A program made the translations under genes and the position numbers. Under the pieces are notes generated by a model. The model made no database searches. It was not told where the DNA came from and saw only the letters and a program-made list of their open reading frames with translations. Of a stretch of DNA of 64,000 bases, positions 1 to 8,131 are shown piece by piece (the stretch's first letter is position 1; each line of letters starts with the position of its first letter). Source of the DNA: Bog-532 sp963742865. Lineage in GTDB: Bacteria; Actinomycetota; Actinomycetes; Streptosporangiales; Streptosporangiaceae. The stretch lies in the NCBI GenBank assembly GCA_963742865.1, contig CAVUNW010000088.1, positions 198,524 to 262,523 of the forward strand, in the 5' to 3' direction.

Positions 1-1436
1 GCGTAATGCCGGAGCGTGGTTGCGCCGCCGCCACTATGGCCGAGACGGGCGGCGGTGTTCCGCAAGTCGAAACCGCCGGCGAGGAGCTGGCTGGCGGTGT
101 AATGACGGCCGCCCTTAATGTCGAGTTCTACCCCGACCGCGGCGGCGGCGTCAGCGACCTGGTGGGTCGCCCAGTCGGGGTTCCATGGCCGGGCGTGCGC
201 GGGATCGTTGGAAAACAGGTACGCGTCATCTGCCAGCTCGACGCCGACCGCCGCGAGCGCGGCCCCGATCTCATCAAGGTTGGCGGCGATCAGCGCGCAC
301 GTGTCCGGATCGATGGCCAGCCACCGGTCCTGGTGGGTCTTGGTGTCCTTACGGACGCGCTGGCCGCCGCGGACAACGTAGTTGAACGCGACGTGGATCA
401 AGCCCTGGCCCAGGTGGATGTCACGGACCTGGAGGCCGCACAGCTCGCCACGGCGCACGCCGGTGACCACCACAAGCCACAGGTACAGGCCGAGGGCGGC
501 GTTTCGCCTACGGGCCTCGGCTATCACTTTGGCGACGGCTTCGGGCGACGTGGCCGCGATCGTCTGGCGGGTGACGGTAGGAGGCTTAGCTGACTCAGCC
601 GGGTTCCGGTCGGTCCACTCCCAGCGTTGCGCTGCGGCGAACGCCCGGACAGGATGCTGTGAATACCGCGGATCGTGTTCGGCTTCATGGGATGGCACAC
701 GTGCGGACGGCATCCTGCGAGGCGGCAGTCGTGGCCCGGGACCTGGCCGCCTCCGGTTCGGCGCCGGGTCGTCGCTGGGTTCTCCAGCGACGATGGTGGC
801 GCGGCCGTGCCGGGCGATGATCAGGCCGTCCGCAGCGAGCACCTTCATGGCGTGTCGTATCACGCCCGTGCCGATGCCTTGCAGAGCGCTCAGCTCGGTG
901 ATCGACGGCAGCTCCTCGCCCGGGGCCAGGAGCCCGGACCGGATGGCCTCCGCCAGCGTCCCGCTGACCTGCCGCCAGGCTGGCCGGGAGTCGTCCGGGT
1001 TGATCGTCAGGGCCGGGACGTTGCGGTGCTCGGTGAACGGCCTGCCCGTGCAGGACAGATCACCGCAGCGCTTCAGCCGCGTGTACAGCTTGTCCAGGAT
1101 GGGCCCGCGTACCTTCCGGACCTCCAGGTGGCCCAGGGCGGGCTTGATCGTACGCCGGATGAAGCCCTCGTTGGTCTGCCGGGTAGACACGTCCCATTCG
1201 GCGATCGCCATGTACTGGTCCATCAGCCCCGCCACGGTCGCGTTGACCTCGGGCGTGCGGCCTTCGGATGCTTCCTTAAGAAGCCTGCCGAGCTCGATCT
1301 GCGCCTGTAGCTCGTTTTTGACGGTGGACCTGAGGCGGATCTCCTGCCGGGTAAGCGGATCGGTCCCGGCGTACACAGAGACCCGGTATGACCCACTGGG
1401 CAGTTGCTCTATGTACCCCCTGACGGCCCTCGGCAT
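1..1436 (-). CDS. Tyrosine recombinase (phage/ICE integrase) with inserted GntR winged helix; partial, with internal frameshifts
   Basis: The frame starts at ATG 1434-1436 and runs off the left edge. The first 150 residues resemble the arm-binding and core-binding part of actinobacterial integrases. A GntR-like winged helix follows at about 960-780 (motif LPSITELSALQGIGTG). The catalytic domain shows the first Arg in TGVRRGEL (near 470-447), a KGGRH box where most relatives have HxLRH, then RLGHSGGG. The catalytic Tyr of TTLRHY is encoded at 3-5, so only the extreme C-terminus is missing. Between about 755 and 643 the homologous peptide (CRPHVCHPMKP and NTIRGIHSILSG) lies one frame over, implying two compensating indels. 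It sits 94 bp from the 3' end of tRNA-Thr, the usual place for an integrase beside its attachment site. The family call is strong; whether it is active is doubtful. Confidence 0.85.
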   Translation of the reverse strand, partial: MPRAVRGYIEQLPSGSYRVSVYAGTDPLTRQEIRLRSTVKNELQAQIELGRLLKEASEGRTPEVNATVAGLMDQYMAIAEWDVSTRQTNEGFIRRTIKPALGHLEVRKVRGPILDKLYTRLKRCGDLSCTGRPFTEHRNVPALTINPDDSRPAWRQVSGTLAEAIRSGLLAPGEELPSITELSALQGIGTGVIRHAMKVLAADGLIIARHGRATIVAGEPSDDPAPNRRRPGPGPRLPPRRMPSARVPSHEAEHDPRYSQHPVRAFAAAQRWEWTDRNPAESAKPPTVTRQTIAATSPEAVAKVIAEARRRNAALGLYLWLVVVTGVRRGELCGLQVRDIHLGQGLIHVAFNYVVRGGQRVRKDTKTHQDRWLAIDPDTCALIAANLDEIGAALAAVGVELADDAYLFSNDPAHARPWNPDWATHQVADAAAAVGVELDIKGGRHYTASQLLAGGFDLRNTAARLGHSGGGATTLRHY

Positions 1437-1530
1437 GGCAGCAGGATAGCCCGCAGATATGACATCCGTTCCACGAACCGTTCCACGCATTCGAACGGCT
1501 ACTGTTCGATTAAAAGCCTATCTACCTGGG

Positions 1531-1575
1531 AGCCGGTGAGCGGATTCGAACCGCTGACCTGCCGTTTACAAGACG
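1531..1575 (-). other. Candidate attachment-site core in the 3' half of tRNA-Thr
   Basis: An integrase gene begins 94 bp beyond the 3' end of this tRNA and points away from it. In actinobacterial integrative elements this arrangement normally means the tRNA 3' half is the shared att core. The second copy of the core would lie outside the window, so the limits given are a guess. Confidence 0.35.
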
Positions 1576-1603
1576 GCTGCTCTGCCAACTGAGCTACACC
1601 GGC
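1531..1603 (-). tRNA. tRNA-Thr (anticodon TGT)
   Basis: A 73-nt cloverleaf reads on the minus strand. The acceptor stem pairs GCCGGTG with CACCGGC, the D arm is present, and the anticodon arm is GCCGT-CTTGTAA-ACGGC, giving TGT. The T loop is GGTTCGAATCC. CCA is not encoded, since TCCC follows the stem. Its 3' end faces the integrase, so it probably served as the chromosomal attachment site. Confidence 0.95.
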
Positions 1604-1694
1604 GGGAGACCCGTGTATGGTAGCCGATCCGCCCGTGCCGGAAGACAATCGGGCGCGCGCGGGCGGCTCGTCCGCCACCTGCTGGCGCCGCAGG

Positions 1695-2745
1695 TTAGCG
1701 CGGCTCAGCAATCCCGGCGGCGCGCTGGCGGGCGACCTCGTACAGGGCGATACCGGCCGCGACGCCGGCGTTGAGCGACTCGGTGCCGCCCGCGATCGGG
1801 ATCCGGGCGATCAGGTCGCACCGCTCGGCGACCAGCCGGGAGAGGCCCCGGCCCTCGGAGCCCACGACGAGCACGAGCGGCGCGTCGGCCACCGGCAGAT
1901 CAGCGACCGTGACCTCGCCGGCGGCGTCGAGCCCGGCCACGAAGATCCCGGCCGCCTGGTACGCGGTCAGCGCCTGCACGAGGTTGGAGGCCCGGGCCAC
2001 CGGCACGCGCGCGAGCGCACCCGCGGAAGCCTTCCACGCGCCCGCGGTGACGCTGGCGGTACGCCGGGACGGGATAAGGATGCCGTGACCGCCGAACGCC
2101 GCGGCCGAGCGCGCGACCGCCCCGAGATTGCGCGGATCGGTCACGCCGTCCAGGGCGACGATGAGCGGCGGCTGGCCAGCCTGCGCCGCCAGGGCCGGCA
2201 GCTCGTCGGGGCTGGCGTAGTCGTAGGCGCGGACGCTCAGGGCAACGCCCTGATGAACCGCCCCGCCGGTCAGCCGGCCGAGCTCCGCGTGGCCAGCCTC
2301 CCGCACCGGCACGCCAGCTTCCGCGGCCAGTTGCACGGCCTCACGGATCTTCTCATCGGCGGGTGCGCGGTGCTCGACCAGGAGCGCGACGGCGGGGATG
2401 GCCGCCCGGAGCGCCTCAACCACCGAATTGCGCCCGGCGACCATCTCCGGCGCGTCCCCGCTGCCCCGCGCTCCACCCGCGGCGCGCGCTCCCGCCGGGC
2501 GACCGGCCGGCGCACGCGTCCCGCGGTCCGTGTCATCGTCGTCGCTGCGCCGGCCGCCCGCAGCACGCGCGGCCCCCGCCGTCTTACGCTGGGCGGGATG
2601 ACCGGGCCGCAGGTAAGCGGGCGGCGTAGGACCCTTTCCCTCGAGCCCGGCGTCGGCCGTAACCGCCCGTGCCGGGACGCGGCTTGCCCGATTTGGCGTG
2701 CGTGCTCTTGTCCGGGCGCCCGCTGCCGGAACCGCGGGCGCTCAT
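1695..2745 (-). CDS. rlmB: 23S rRNA (guanosine-2'-O-)-methyltransferase RlmB (SpoU/TrmH family), one frameshift in the N-terminal linker
   Basis: The SPOUT methyltransferase core (MVAGRNSVVEAL, then DGVTDPRNLGAVARSA, VVGSEGRGLSR and PIAGGTESLN) is intact from 2444 to 1695. It should methylate G2251-type positions of 23S rRNA. The natural start is most likely ATG 2745-2743, which overlaps the cysS stop as ATGA. From there a basic, disordered N-terminal extension typical of actinobacterial RlmB reads MSARGSGSGRPDKSTH. The continuation (LEGKGPTPPAYLRPGHPAQ) lies in the next frame, so there is one extra base near 2645-2650 (total length is 3n+1). Without correction a shorter protein could start at 2444. 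The cysS-rlmB order is typical of actinobacteria. Confidence 0.88.
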
Positions 2746-4157
2746 CGCCGGACCTCCCAGCGGGGCCCGCTGGGGGTGTCCTCGATGACGATCCCGGCCG
2801 TCTCCAGGCTTTTCCGCAGCGCGTCAGCGGTCGCAAAATCCTTCCGGGCCCGCGCCGACTCCCGCTGGTCCAGCGCGACCTGGACCAGCGACTGAACGAT
2901 CTCGCGCATCCGTTCGACCTGCGTGTCGGCATTGGCCCAGGGCGGGGCGAGCGGATCGAGCCCGAGGACGCCCAGCATCGCCCGTACCTGCGCCAGGCTC
3001 TCGCGCACGTCGGTGATCCGCCCCTGCTGGAGAGCGGTATTGCCATCCCGGACCGCCGCGTGGACGGCGGCCAGCGCCGCCGGGACACCCAGGTCATCGT
3101 CGAGAGCCGAGGTGAACGACAGCGGCAGGCGGCCATCTGGCGGCGCACCCGTGGCGTCCGCGTCATCGGCCAGGGCCTCCGCGGCGCGTTCGGCGAAACC
3201 CTCGATCCGCCTGTACGCGGCAGCGGCCTCGGCCAGGGAGTCCTGGGAGAACTCCAGCACGGACCGGTAGTGCGCCTGCCCCAGGTAGTACCGGAGTTCC
3301 ACGGGCCGCACGGTCTTCAGGACCTCCTCGACCCGCAGCGAGTTGCCGAGCGACTTGCTCATCTTCTCGCCGGCCACACCCAGCACCGCGTTGTGCACCC
3401 AGTACTGGGCGAAGTCGTAACCGGCGCAGGTCGACTGGGCGATCTCGTTCTCGTGATGCGGGAACACCAGGTCGATGCCGCCACCGTGGATGTCGAACGC
3501 CTCACCGAGGTACTTCATCGACATGGCTGAGCATTCCAGGTGCCAGCCGGGACGGCCGGGTCCCCAGGGGGTGTCCCACGACGGCTCCCCGGGCTTGGCG
3601 CCCTTCCACAGGGTGAAGTCCCGCGGGTCCCGCTTGGCGGAGGACTCACCGGCGTCTTCGGACGCCCGCATCTGACCCAGCCGCTGGCCGGACAGTTCCC
3701 CGTACGCCGGGTCGGTGCAGACGTCGAAGTAGACGTCACCGCCCGCCGCGTACGCATGGCCGGTGTCGATGAGCCGGTGCATCAGCGCGATCATCTCGGG
3801 CACGTGCCCGGTGGCCCGTGGCTCGACGTCCGGTTCGCGGCAGCCGAGGGCGTCATAGGCACGGGAGAAAAGGCGCTGGTTGCGCTCGGCGACCGCCCAC
3901 CAGGGCGTGCCGTCCTCATCGGCGGCCCGGAGGATCTTGTCGTCGATATCGGTGACGTTCCGGCAGAAGGTGACCTGGTAGCCACTCGCTTCGAGCCAGC
4001 GGATGAGAATGTCAAAGGCAATGGCCGACCGGAGGTGGCCAATATGCGGGGGGGCCTGCACGGTCGCGCCACACACGTACAGCGTTACCCGCCCGGGGGT
4101 CAGGGGCGTGAAATCGCGTACCTCGCGAGTGGCGGTGTCATGGAGGCGCAGGGTCAC
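2742..4157 (-). CDS. cysS: Cysteinyl-tRNA synthetase
   Basis: This 471-residue class I synthetase charges tRNA-Cys. Visible signatures are LYVCGATVQAPPHIGHLRS (HIGH-type motif), CRNVTDIDDKIL, WHLECSAM and DIHGGGIDLVFPHHENE (zinc ligands), and the KMSKS loop (EKMSKSLGNSL). GTG 4157 gives the family-typical start VTLRLHDTATREV; an ATG at 4181 is an alternative. It sits in the conserved carD-ispF-cysS-rlmB order and overlaps rlmB by four bases, so the two are probably translationally coupled. Full length and intact. Confidence 0.95.
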   Translation of the reverse strand: MTLRLHDTATREVRDFTPLTPGRVTLYVCGATVQAPPHIGHLRSAIAFDILIRWLEASGYQVTFCRNVTDIDDKILRAADEDGTPWWAVAERNQRLFSRAYDALGCREPDVEPRATGHVPEMIALMHRLIDTGHAYAAGGDVYFDVCTDPAYGELSGQRLGQMRASEDAGESSAKRDPRDFTLWKGAKPGEPSWDTPWGPGRPGWHLECSAMSMKYLGEAFDIHGGGIDLVFPHHENEIAQSTCAGYDFAQYWVHNAVLGVAGEKMSKSLGNSLRVEEVLKTVRPVELRYYLGQAHYRSVLEFSQDSLAEAAAAYRRIEGFAERAAEALADDADATGAPPDGRLPLSFTSALDDDLGVPAALAAVHAAVRDGNTALQQGRITDVRESLAQVRAMLGVLGLDPLAPPWANADTQVERMREIVQSLVQVALDQRESARARKDFATADALRKSLETAGIVIEDTPSGPRWEVRR

Positions 4158-4433
4158 GATCCCTAGGCTATGGGATGGCATGACCCGCAGGTGCGGGAGT
4201 CTCACCCGCCACATGGGGCGCCGCCCGGCGGATGAGGGGCGTTCTGCGCAGGATCTTGCTGCCGTACGGCCAAATACCGCAAATCACCGTCTTTGCCCGC
4301 CGACGGCTCCCCCCGAGCGGCGAAGAAAGGACGGCTGGTCCGGCGAAGGAACCGGCCGCGACCCCGCCGCCCATCCGTTTCGAGCGCGTCCGCAGTACGC
4401 CCACGCCGCCGCGGAACGCATAAGCGCAAGGCT

Positions 4434-4964
4434 TCAGGACGAAGCGGGCACCTCGCCCGGCGCAGCCGTCGCGACCACGAGCGCGGTGGCGATCGCGGCG
4501 ATGCCCTCATCGCGCCCGGTCAGCCCGAGGCCGTCCGTCGTGGTCCCGGACACGCTGACCGGCGCGCCCGCGAGCGCCTCAGACAGTACCTTCTCGGCTT
4601 CCGCACGGCGCGTGGCGATCTTGGGGCGATTGCCTATCACCTGGACCGCGACATTGCCCACGGCAAACCCAGCCGCGGTCACCAGGCACAGTGTCGCTCT
4701 GATCAGCGTGACGCCGGTCGCGCCGGCCCACTCGGGCCGCGCGGTGCCGAAGTGCGCGCCGAGGTCGCCTAGCCCGGCCGCGGACAGCAGCGCATCGCAA
4801 ATGGCGTGGGCCGCGACGTCACCGTCCGAGTGACCCGCCAGACCCGGCTCTCCCGGCCACGTCAGGCCGGCCACGCTGAGCAGCCGGCCGGACCCAAAAG
4901 GGTGGACGTCGGTTCCGACGCCCACCCTGGGCACTGCATATCGCAGGCTTGATTCAGCTGCCAT
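4434..4964 (-). CDS. ispF: 2-C-methyl-D-erythritol 2,4-cyclodiphosphate synthase (MEP pathway)
   Basis: A 176-residue protein with the IspF signatures VGVGTDVHPF and GHSDGDVAAHAICDALL (metal-binding Asp/His), plus the C-terminal TTTDGLGLTGRDEGIAA. It cyclises CDP-methylerythritol phosphate in isoprenoid synthesis. ATG 4964 is chosen because it precedes the conserved beta strand by a few residues and clears carD by 50 bp. In many actinobacteria ispD lies between carD and ispF; here it does not, so ispD must be elsewhere. A 276-bp gap without a recognisable gene separates it from cysS. Confidence 0.94.
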   Translation of the reverse strand: MAAESSLRYAVPRVGVGTDVHPFGSGRLLSVAGLTWPGEPGLAGHSDGDVAAHAICDALLSAAGLGDLGAHFGTARPEWAGATGVTLIRATLCLVTAAGFAVGNVAVQVIGNRPKIATRRAEAEKVLSEALAGAPVSVSGTTTDGLGLTGRDEGIAAIATALVVATAAPGEVPASS

Positions 4965-5014
4965 TAACGTGTCCGCGGACGCCCTGGCGGCTCCAGCAAA
5001 CCCTGCTCGCCGGT

Positions 5015-5518
5015 TTACGACACCCGCTGTGGCGGACCAGAGGCAAGAATCTCGTCCAGCAGCGCTTCGGCCTTGTCTTCGTTCGTCTTCTCGGCGAGGG
5101 CAAGCTCGCTTACGAGAATCTGCCGCGCCTTGGCCAGCATGCGCTTTTCGCCTGCGGACAGACCGCGTTCCTTGTCCCTGCGCCAAAGGTCCCGGACGAC
5201 CTCAGCCACCTTGTTCACGTCGCCCGAGGCGAGCTTTTCCAGGTTGGCCTTGTAGCGTCGCGACCAGTTAGTCGGTTCCTCGGTGTGCGGGGCGCGGAGA
5301 ACCTCCAGCACCCTCTCGAGGCCTTCCTGGCCAACAACATCCCGAACGCCTACGAGCTCCGTGTTATCTGCGGGTACGCGTACAGTCAGGTCACCCTTGT
5401 CGACCTTAAGAACCAGATAGGTCTTATCCTCGCCCTTGATCGTGCGAGTTTCGACCGCTTCGATGCGAGCAGCCCCATGATGGGGGTAGACGACGGTATC
5501 GCCGACCTTGAAAGACAT
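5015..5518 (-). CDS. carD: CarD-family RNA polymerase-binding transcription regulator
   Basis: This 167-residue protein begins MSFKVGDTVVYPHHGAARIE, the CarD/TRCF RNA polymerase-interaction Tudor-like domain. It continues into the helical DNA-binding part with NWSRRYKANLEKLASGD, which carries the conserved promoter-contacting Trp. CarD stabilises open complexes, notably at rRNA promoters. A purine-rich GGAAGGGG lies about ten bases before the ATG, and a TAAGAT -10-like hexamer lies further upstream. It heads the minus-strand carD-ispF-cysS-rlmB run. Confidence 0.95.
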   Translation of the reverse strand: MSFKVGDTVVYPHHGAARIEAVETRTIKGEDKTYLVLKVDKGDLTVRVPADNTELVGVRDVVGQEGLERVLEVLRAPHTEEPTNWSRRYKANLEKLASGDVNKVAEVVRDLWRRDKERGLSAGEKRMLAKARQILVSELALAEKTNEDKAEALLDEILASGPPQRVS

Positions 5519-5865
5519 GTGGCAAGTACCCCTTCCGCTGAAGGCTATCTTACCACGTCGCCGGGGGTTGATTGAATGGCCTTTACCCCATAAGGCCTGG
5601 TCACCAGGGTAATTACGGCTCGCCGGAATTACCTTACGGCGCGCCGGGCGACTGCCGCCGCAGGCTAACTATTAGCTGAACGTAACCGATCATCAGCACA
5701 CGGTGTACGCGACGCTATGCGACCGTATCTGAACGACGGATACCAGGACACGATCGCGTATCACGGCTACGGCCGGCCGCAAATGACAGCGCCCGTCGGC
5801 CGCATGGATTATTAAGGCCCATACTAGTAGGGACGTGGGAACCCACGCCGGGGAGGTGCGTGCCG
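5519..5865. promoter_or_regulatory. Divergent intergenic region with candidate carD promoter
   Basis: This 347-bp gap separates divergent carD and the plus-strand membrane-protein gene. On the minus strand TAAGAT (5547-5552) precedes carD by about 30 bases and could be its -10 element; I see no convincing -35. A GGGAGG ribosome site at 5851-5856 serves the plus-strand gene. No further gene is recognised. Confidence 0.35.
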
Positions 5866-6636
5866 GTGAACCCTGGCGGCGAACCTGAGCGGGACGAGGG
5901 CGGCCTGCCCCCGGTCGACATCGAGATCCCCGACGACGCCCGGGAACTCGATCGCGAGGTGCTCGCCTACCACCGCGAGCAGCGCGCACGGCGCCGCCGG
6001 GCCCGCTGGGACCGGGTGCTCGGGCCGCTGCGCGGGCACGGCGCGATCCTGCCGCTCATCGCCGGCTGCGTGGCCCTGTCCATGCTGGCCGGGACGCTTC
6101 TCTCGGTTTTCAGTATCAGCCCAGCATCCGCCCCCGTGCTGTCGCACTCCGCAGGCCCGGCACCGAAGCCAGCCTTCGCGTCGCCCGCGGCGGGCGGCCT
6201 GCTGCCGGCCGGAACGGTCGTGGTCAGCGGGAAGAGCGCGCCCGTACGCACGCTGGTCAGCGCGGTCCTGGCCCTGGTGCCCGCGCAATGCCGCTGCGAC
6301 ACCGCGCTCCGGCAGCTGGCCACGCAGGCGGCCCGGGCCCGCGTCCAGGTGTACTTCGTAGGATCCGCGAGCGCGATGGCGGACGTCACGCAGCTGGCCC
6401 GCACGGACGGGCAGGGCAAGGCGGTAGCCGTCAAAGACGCGAAGAACGTGCTCGGCTCGGCGTATGATCCTGCCGGGCTGACGATCGTTCTCGTCCGGGC
6501 GGACGCATCGACCACCGTGCAGCGGAACCTGAGCCCGGGCTTCCAGCTCGAGGATCAGCTACGGTCGCTGGGCTCCGGTGCCGGCGTCTCACCGCAGCCG
6601 GGATCGGCCACTCCGGCGATCCCGTCCCCGGCCTGA
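5866..6636 (+). CDS. Single-pass membrane protein of unknown function
   Basis: I do not recognise this 256-residue protein. It has a charged cytoplasmic N-terminus (about 60 residues ending in a run of Arg), one hydrophobic segment (AILPLIAGCVALSMLAGTLL), a Ser/Pro/Ala-rich stretch, and an exported domain of about 120 residues. That domain contains PAQCRCDTALRQLA followed by alternating strand- and helix-like segments (VQVYFVGSA, LTIVLVRAD), which could be a thioredoxin-like fold. The tail is Pro/Ser-rich. GTG 5866 is preferred because GGGAGG lies nine bases upstream; GTG 5860 would leave only three. It sits just before lpqE in the same direction. Confidence 0.7.
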   Translation: MNPGGEPERDEGGLPPVDIEIPDDARELDREVLAYHREQRARRRRARWDRVLGPLRGHGAILPLIAGCVALSMLAGTLLSVFSISPASAPVLSHSAGPAPKPAFASPAAGGLLPAGTVVVSGKSAPVRTLVSAVLALVPAQCRCDTALRQLATQAARARVQVYFVGSASAMADVTQLARTDGQGKAVAVKDAKNVLGSAYDPAGLTIVLVRADASTTVQRNLSPGFQLEDQLRSLGSGAGVSPQPGSATPAIPSPA

Positions 6637-6736
6637 GTCGCGCCGGGGACGCCCCGCCGGATGACCGCGCTCCGGGGATCGCTACGATTTCCGACGTCCG
6701 CCCGCGACCTGTTCCGAGCCCGAGGAGGCCCGAGCC

Positions 6737-7363
6737 GTGATCCGCAGCAGCCACGGCAGCAACGTGCTGCGCCGTCTCCTGGTTGGCGCCGCCGTCCTGC
6801 TGGTCCCCGTGCTCGCCGGGTGCGAGGCGGGCGCGCTCCAGTTCCACCCGGCGGCGAACGGAGCGTACGCCACCGCAGACTCGGTCAGTGTCGACAACGC
6901 CTTCATCCTCGGCGGCCCGGACAACACCCCGCTCACCCCGGGCAGCTCGGCCAGCATGTTCCTCGCCGTGTACAACGCGGGTAACAGCGCCGACAAGCTG
7001 GTATCGGCCTACGCGCCCGGCAGCGCCACGTCCGTGCAGCTGGCCGGCGGCTCGATCGCCGTGCCTGCGCAGGCCACCGTGTACCTGACCGGCCCGGAGC
7101 CGAAGGTGGTGCTCAGGGGACTGACCAGCGCACTGCCCAGCGGCGGGACGATCACGGTGATCCTCACGTTCCAGAACGCGGGCGCCATGACGCTGTCGGT
7201 GCCGGTGGCACCGCGGACCGGCTATTACGCGACCTTTTCGCCGCCGGCTCCCAGCATCAGCCCGTCCAAGCGGGTGACGCCGGGGGCGACGGGCAGCGCC
7301 ACCGCCACCCCGACGCCGGGAGTGCCGGCTCGGCCCTCGGTGAGCCCATCCGCCACGCCGTGA
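6737..7363 (+). CDS. lpqE: LpqE-like secreted lipoprotein (copper chaperone PCu(A)C-like)
   Basis: The 208-residue product begins with a lipoprotein signal: a basic start, a hydrophobic stretch, then the lipobox LAGC at about residue 29. The mature part is a beta-rich domain of the LpqE/PCuAC type (VSVDNAFILGG, FLAVYNAGNSADKL, ITVILTFQNAG). It ends in a Ser/Thr/Pro tail typical of wall-spanning linkers. GTG 6737 follows GAGGAGG at an eight-base spacing. Its position near carD matches M. tuberculosis Rv3584 beside Rv3583c. Metal binding is not shown by the sequence and remains a family guess. Confidence 0.78.
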   Translation: MIRSSHGSNVLRRLLVGAAVLLVPVLAGCEAGALQFHPAANGAYATADSVSVDNAFILGGPDNTPLTPGSSASMFLAVYNAGNSADKLVSAYAPGSATSVQLAGGSIAVPAQATVYLTGPEPKVVLRGLTSALPSGGTITVILTFQNAGAMTLSVPVAPRTGYYATFSPPAPSISPSKRVTPGATGSATATPTPGVPARPSVSPSATP

Positions 7364-7392
7364 CCCGGGCCGGACCGCCCGCGGGTGGTCAG

Positions 7393-8082
7393 TTACGCGG
7401 CGGCCGAGTCGAATTTGTACCCGAGTCCGCGGACGGTCACGATGTGCCGGGGATTCGCGGGATCGACCTCGATCTTGGCCCGCAGCCTCTTGATGTGAAC
7501 GTCCAGGGTCTTGGTGTCCCCGACGTAATCCGCGCCCCACACGCGATCGATGAGCTGCATCCGGGTCAGTACCCGGTCGGCGTTGCGCAGCAGGACCTGC
7601 AGAAGCTCGAACTCCTTGAGCGGAAGCTGGACCTGGCCGCCGCGCACGGTCACAACGTGCCGGTCGACGTCCATCCGGACCGGGCCGGCCTCCATCGCGG
7701 AGATGGTCACCTCGTCCGTCTCGCCCCGGCGCCGGAGCACGGCACGCATCCGCGCGACGAGCTCGCGGGAGGAGAACGGCTTGGTTACGTAGTCGTCCGC
7801 GCCAAGCTCGAGACCCACCACCTTGTCGATCTCGCTGTCCTTGGCGGTCAGCATGATCACCGGCACGTTTGACCGGGAGCGCAAGGCCCGGCAGACTTCA
7901 CTGCCCGGCAGGCCGGGCAGCATCAGATCGAGCAGCACCAGGTCCGCGCCGGTGCGGTCGAAGGCGCTGAGCGCGTCCGGGCCGGTGGAGCAGACCGCGA
8001 CCTCAAAGCCCTCCTTGCGCAGCAGGTAAGAGATCGCGTCGCTGAACGATTCCTCGTCCTCGACCACGAGCACACGTGTCAC
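7393..8082 (-). CDS. regX3: Two-component response regulator RegX3/PhoP (OmpR family)
   Basis: A 229-residue regulator. The receiver domain has the phospho-acceptor Asp in LVLLDLMLPG and the conserved Lys in YVTKPFSSREL. The winged-helix output domain ends DVHIKRLRAKIEVDPANPRHIVTVRGLGYKF in relatives, and the same pattern is present here. The start is GTG 8082 (VTRVLVVEDEE), because AGGAGG lies seven bases upstream; a longer reading frame exists but lacks a ribosome site. It follows senX3 on the same strand. This pair controls the phosphate-starvation response in mycobacteria and Streptomyces (PhoR-PhoP there). Confidence 0.94.
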   Translation of the reverse strand: MTRVLVVEDEESFSDAISYLLRKEGFEVAVCSTGPDALSAFDRTGADLVLLDLMLPGLPGSEVCRALRSRSNVPVIMLTAKDSEIDKVVGLELGADDYVTKPFSSRELVARMRAVLRRRGETDEVTISAMEAGPVRMDVDRHVVTVRGGQVQLPLKEFELLQVLLRNADRVLTRMQLIDRVWGADYVGDTKTLDVHIKRLRAKIEVDPANPRHIVTVRGLGYKFDSAAA

Positions 8083-8131
8083 TTGGGTGCCTCCTGGGAT
8101 GCGTACGCGCGCGGACCGGCTGCGCGCGCTG

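Noticed and set aside
1617..3530. A 637-codon open frame on the plus strand
   Set aside because: It is antisense to rlmB and cysS, has no family motifs and reads as Arg/Gly/Ala-rich sequence; it is a GC-driven shadow.
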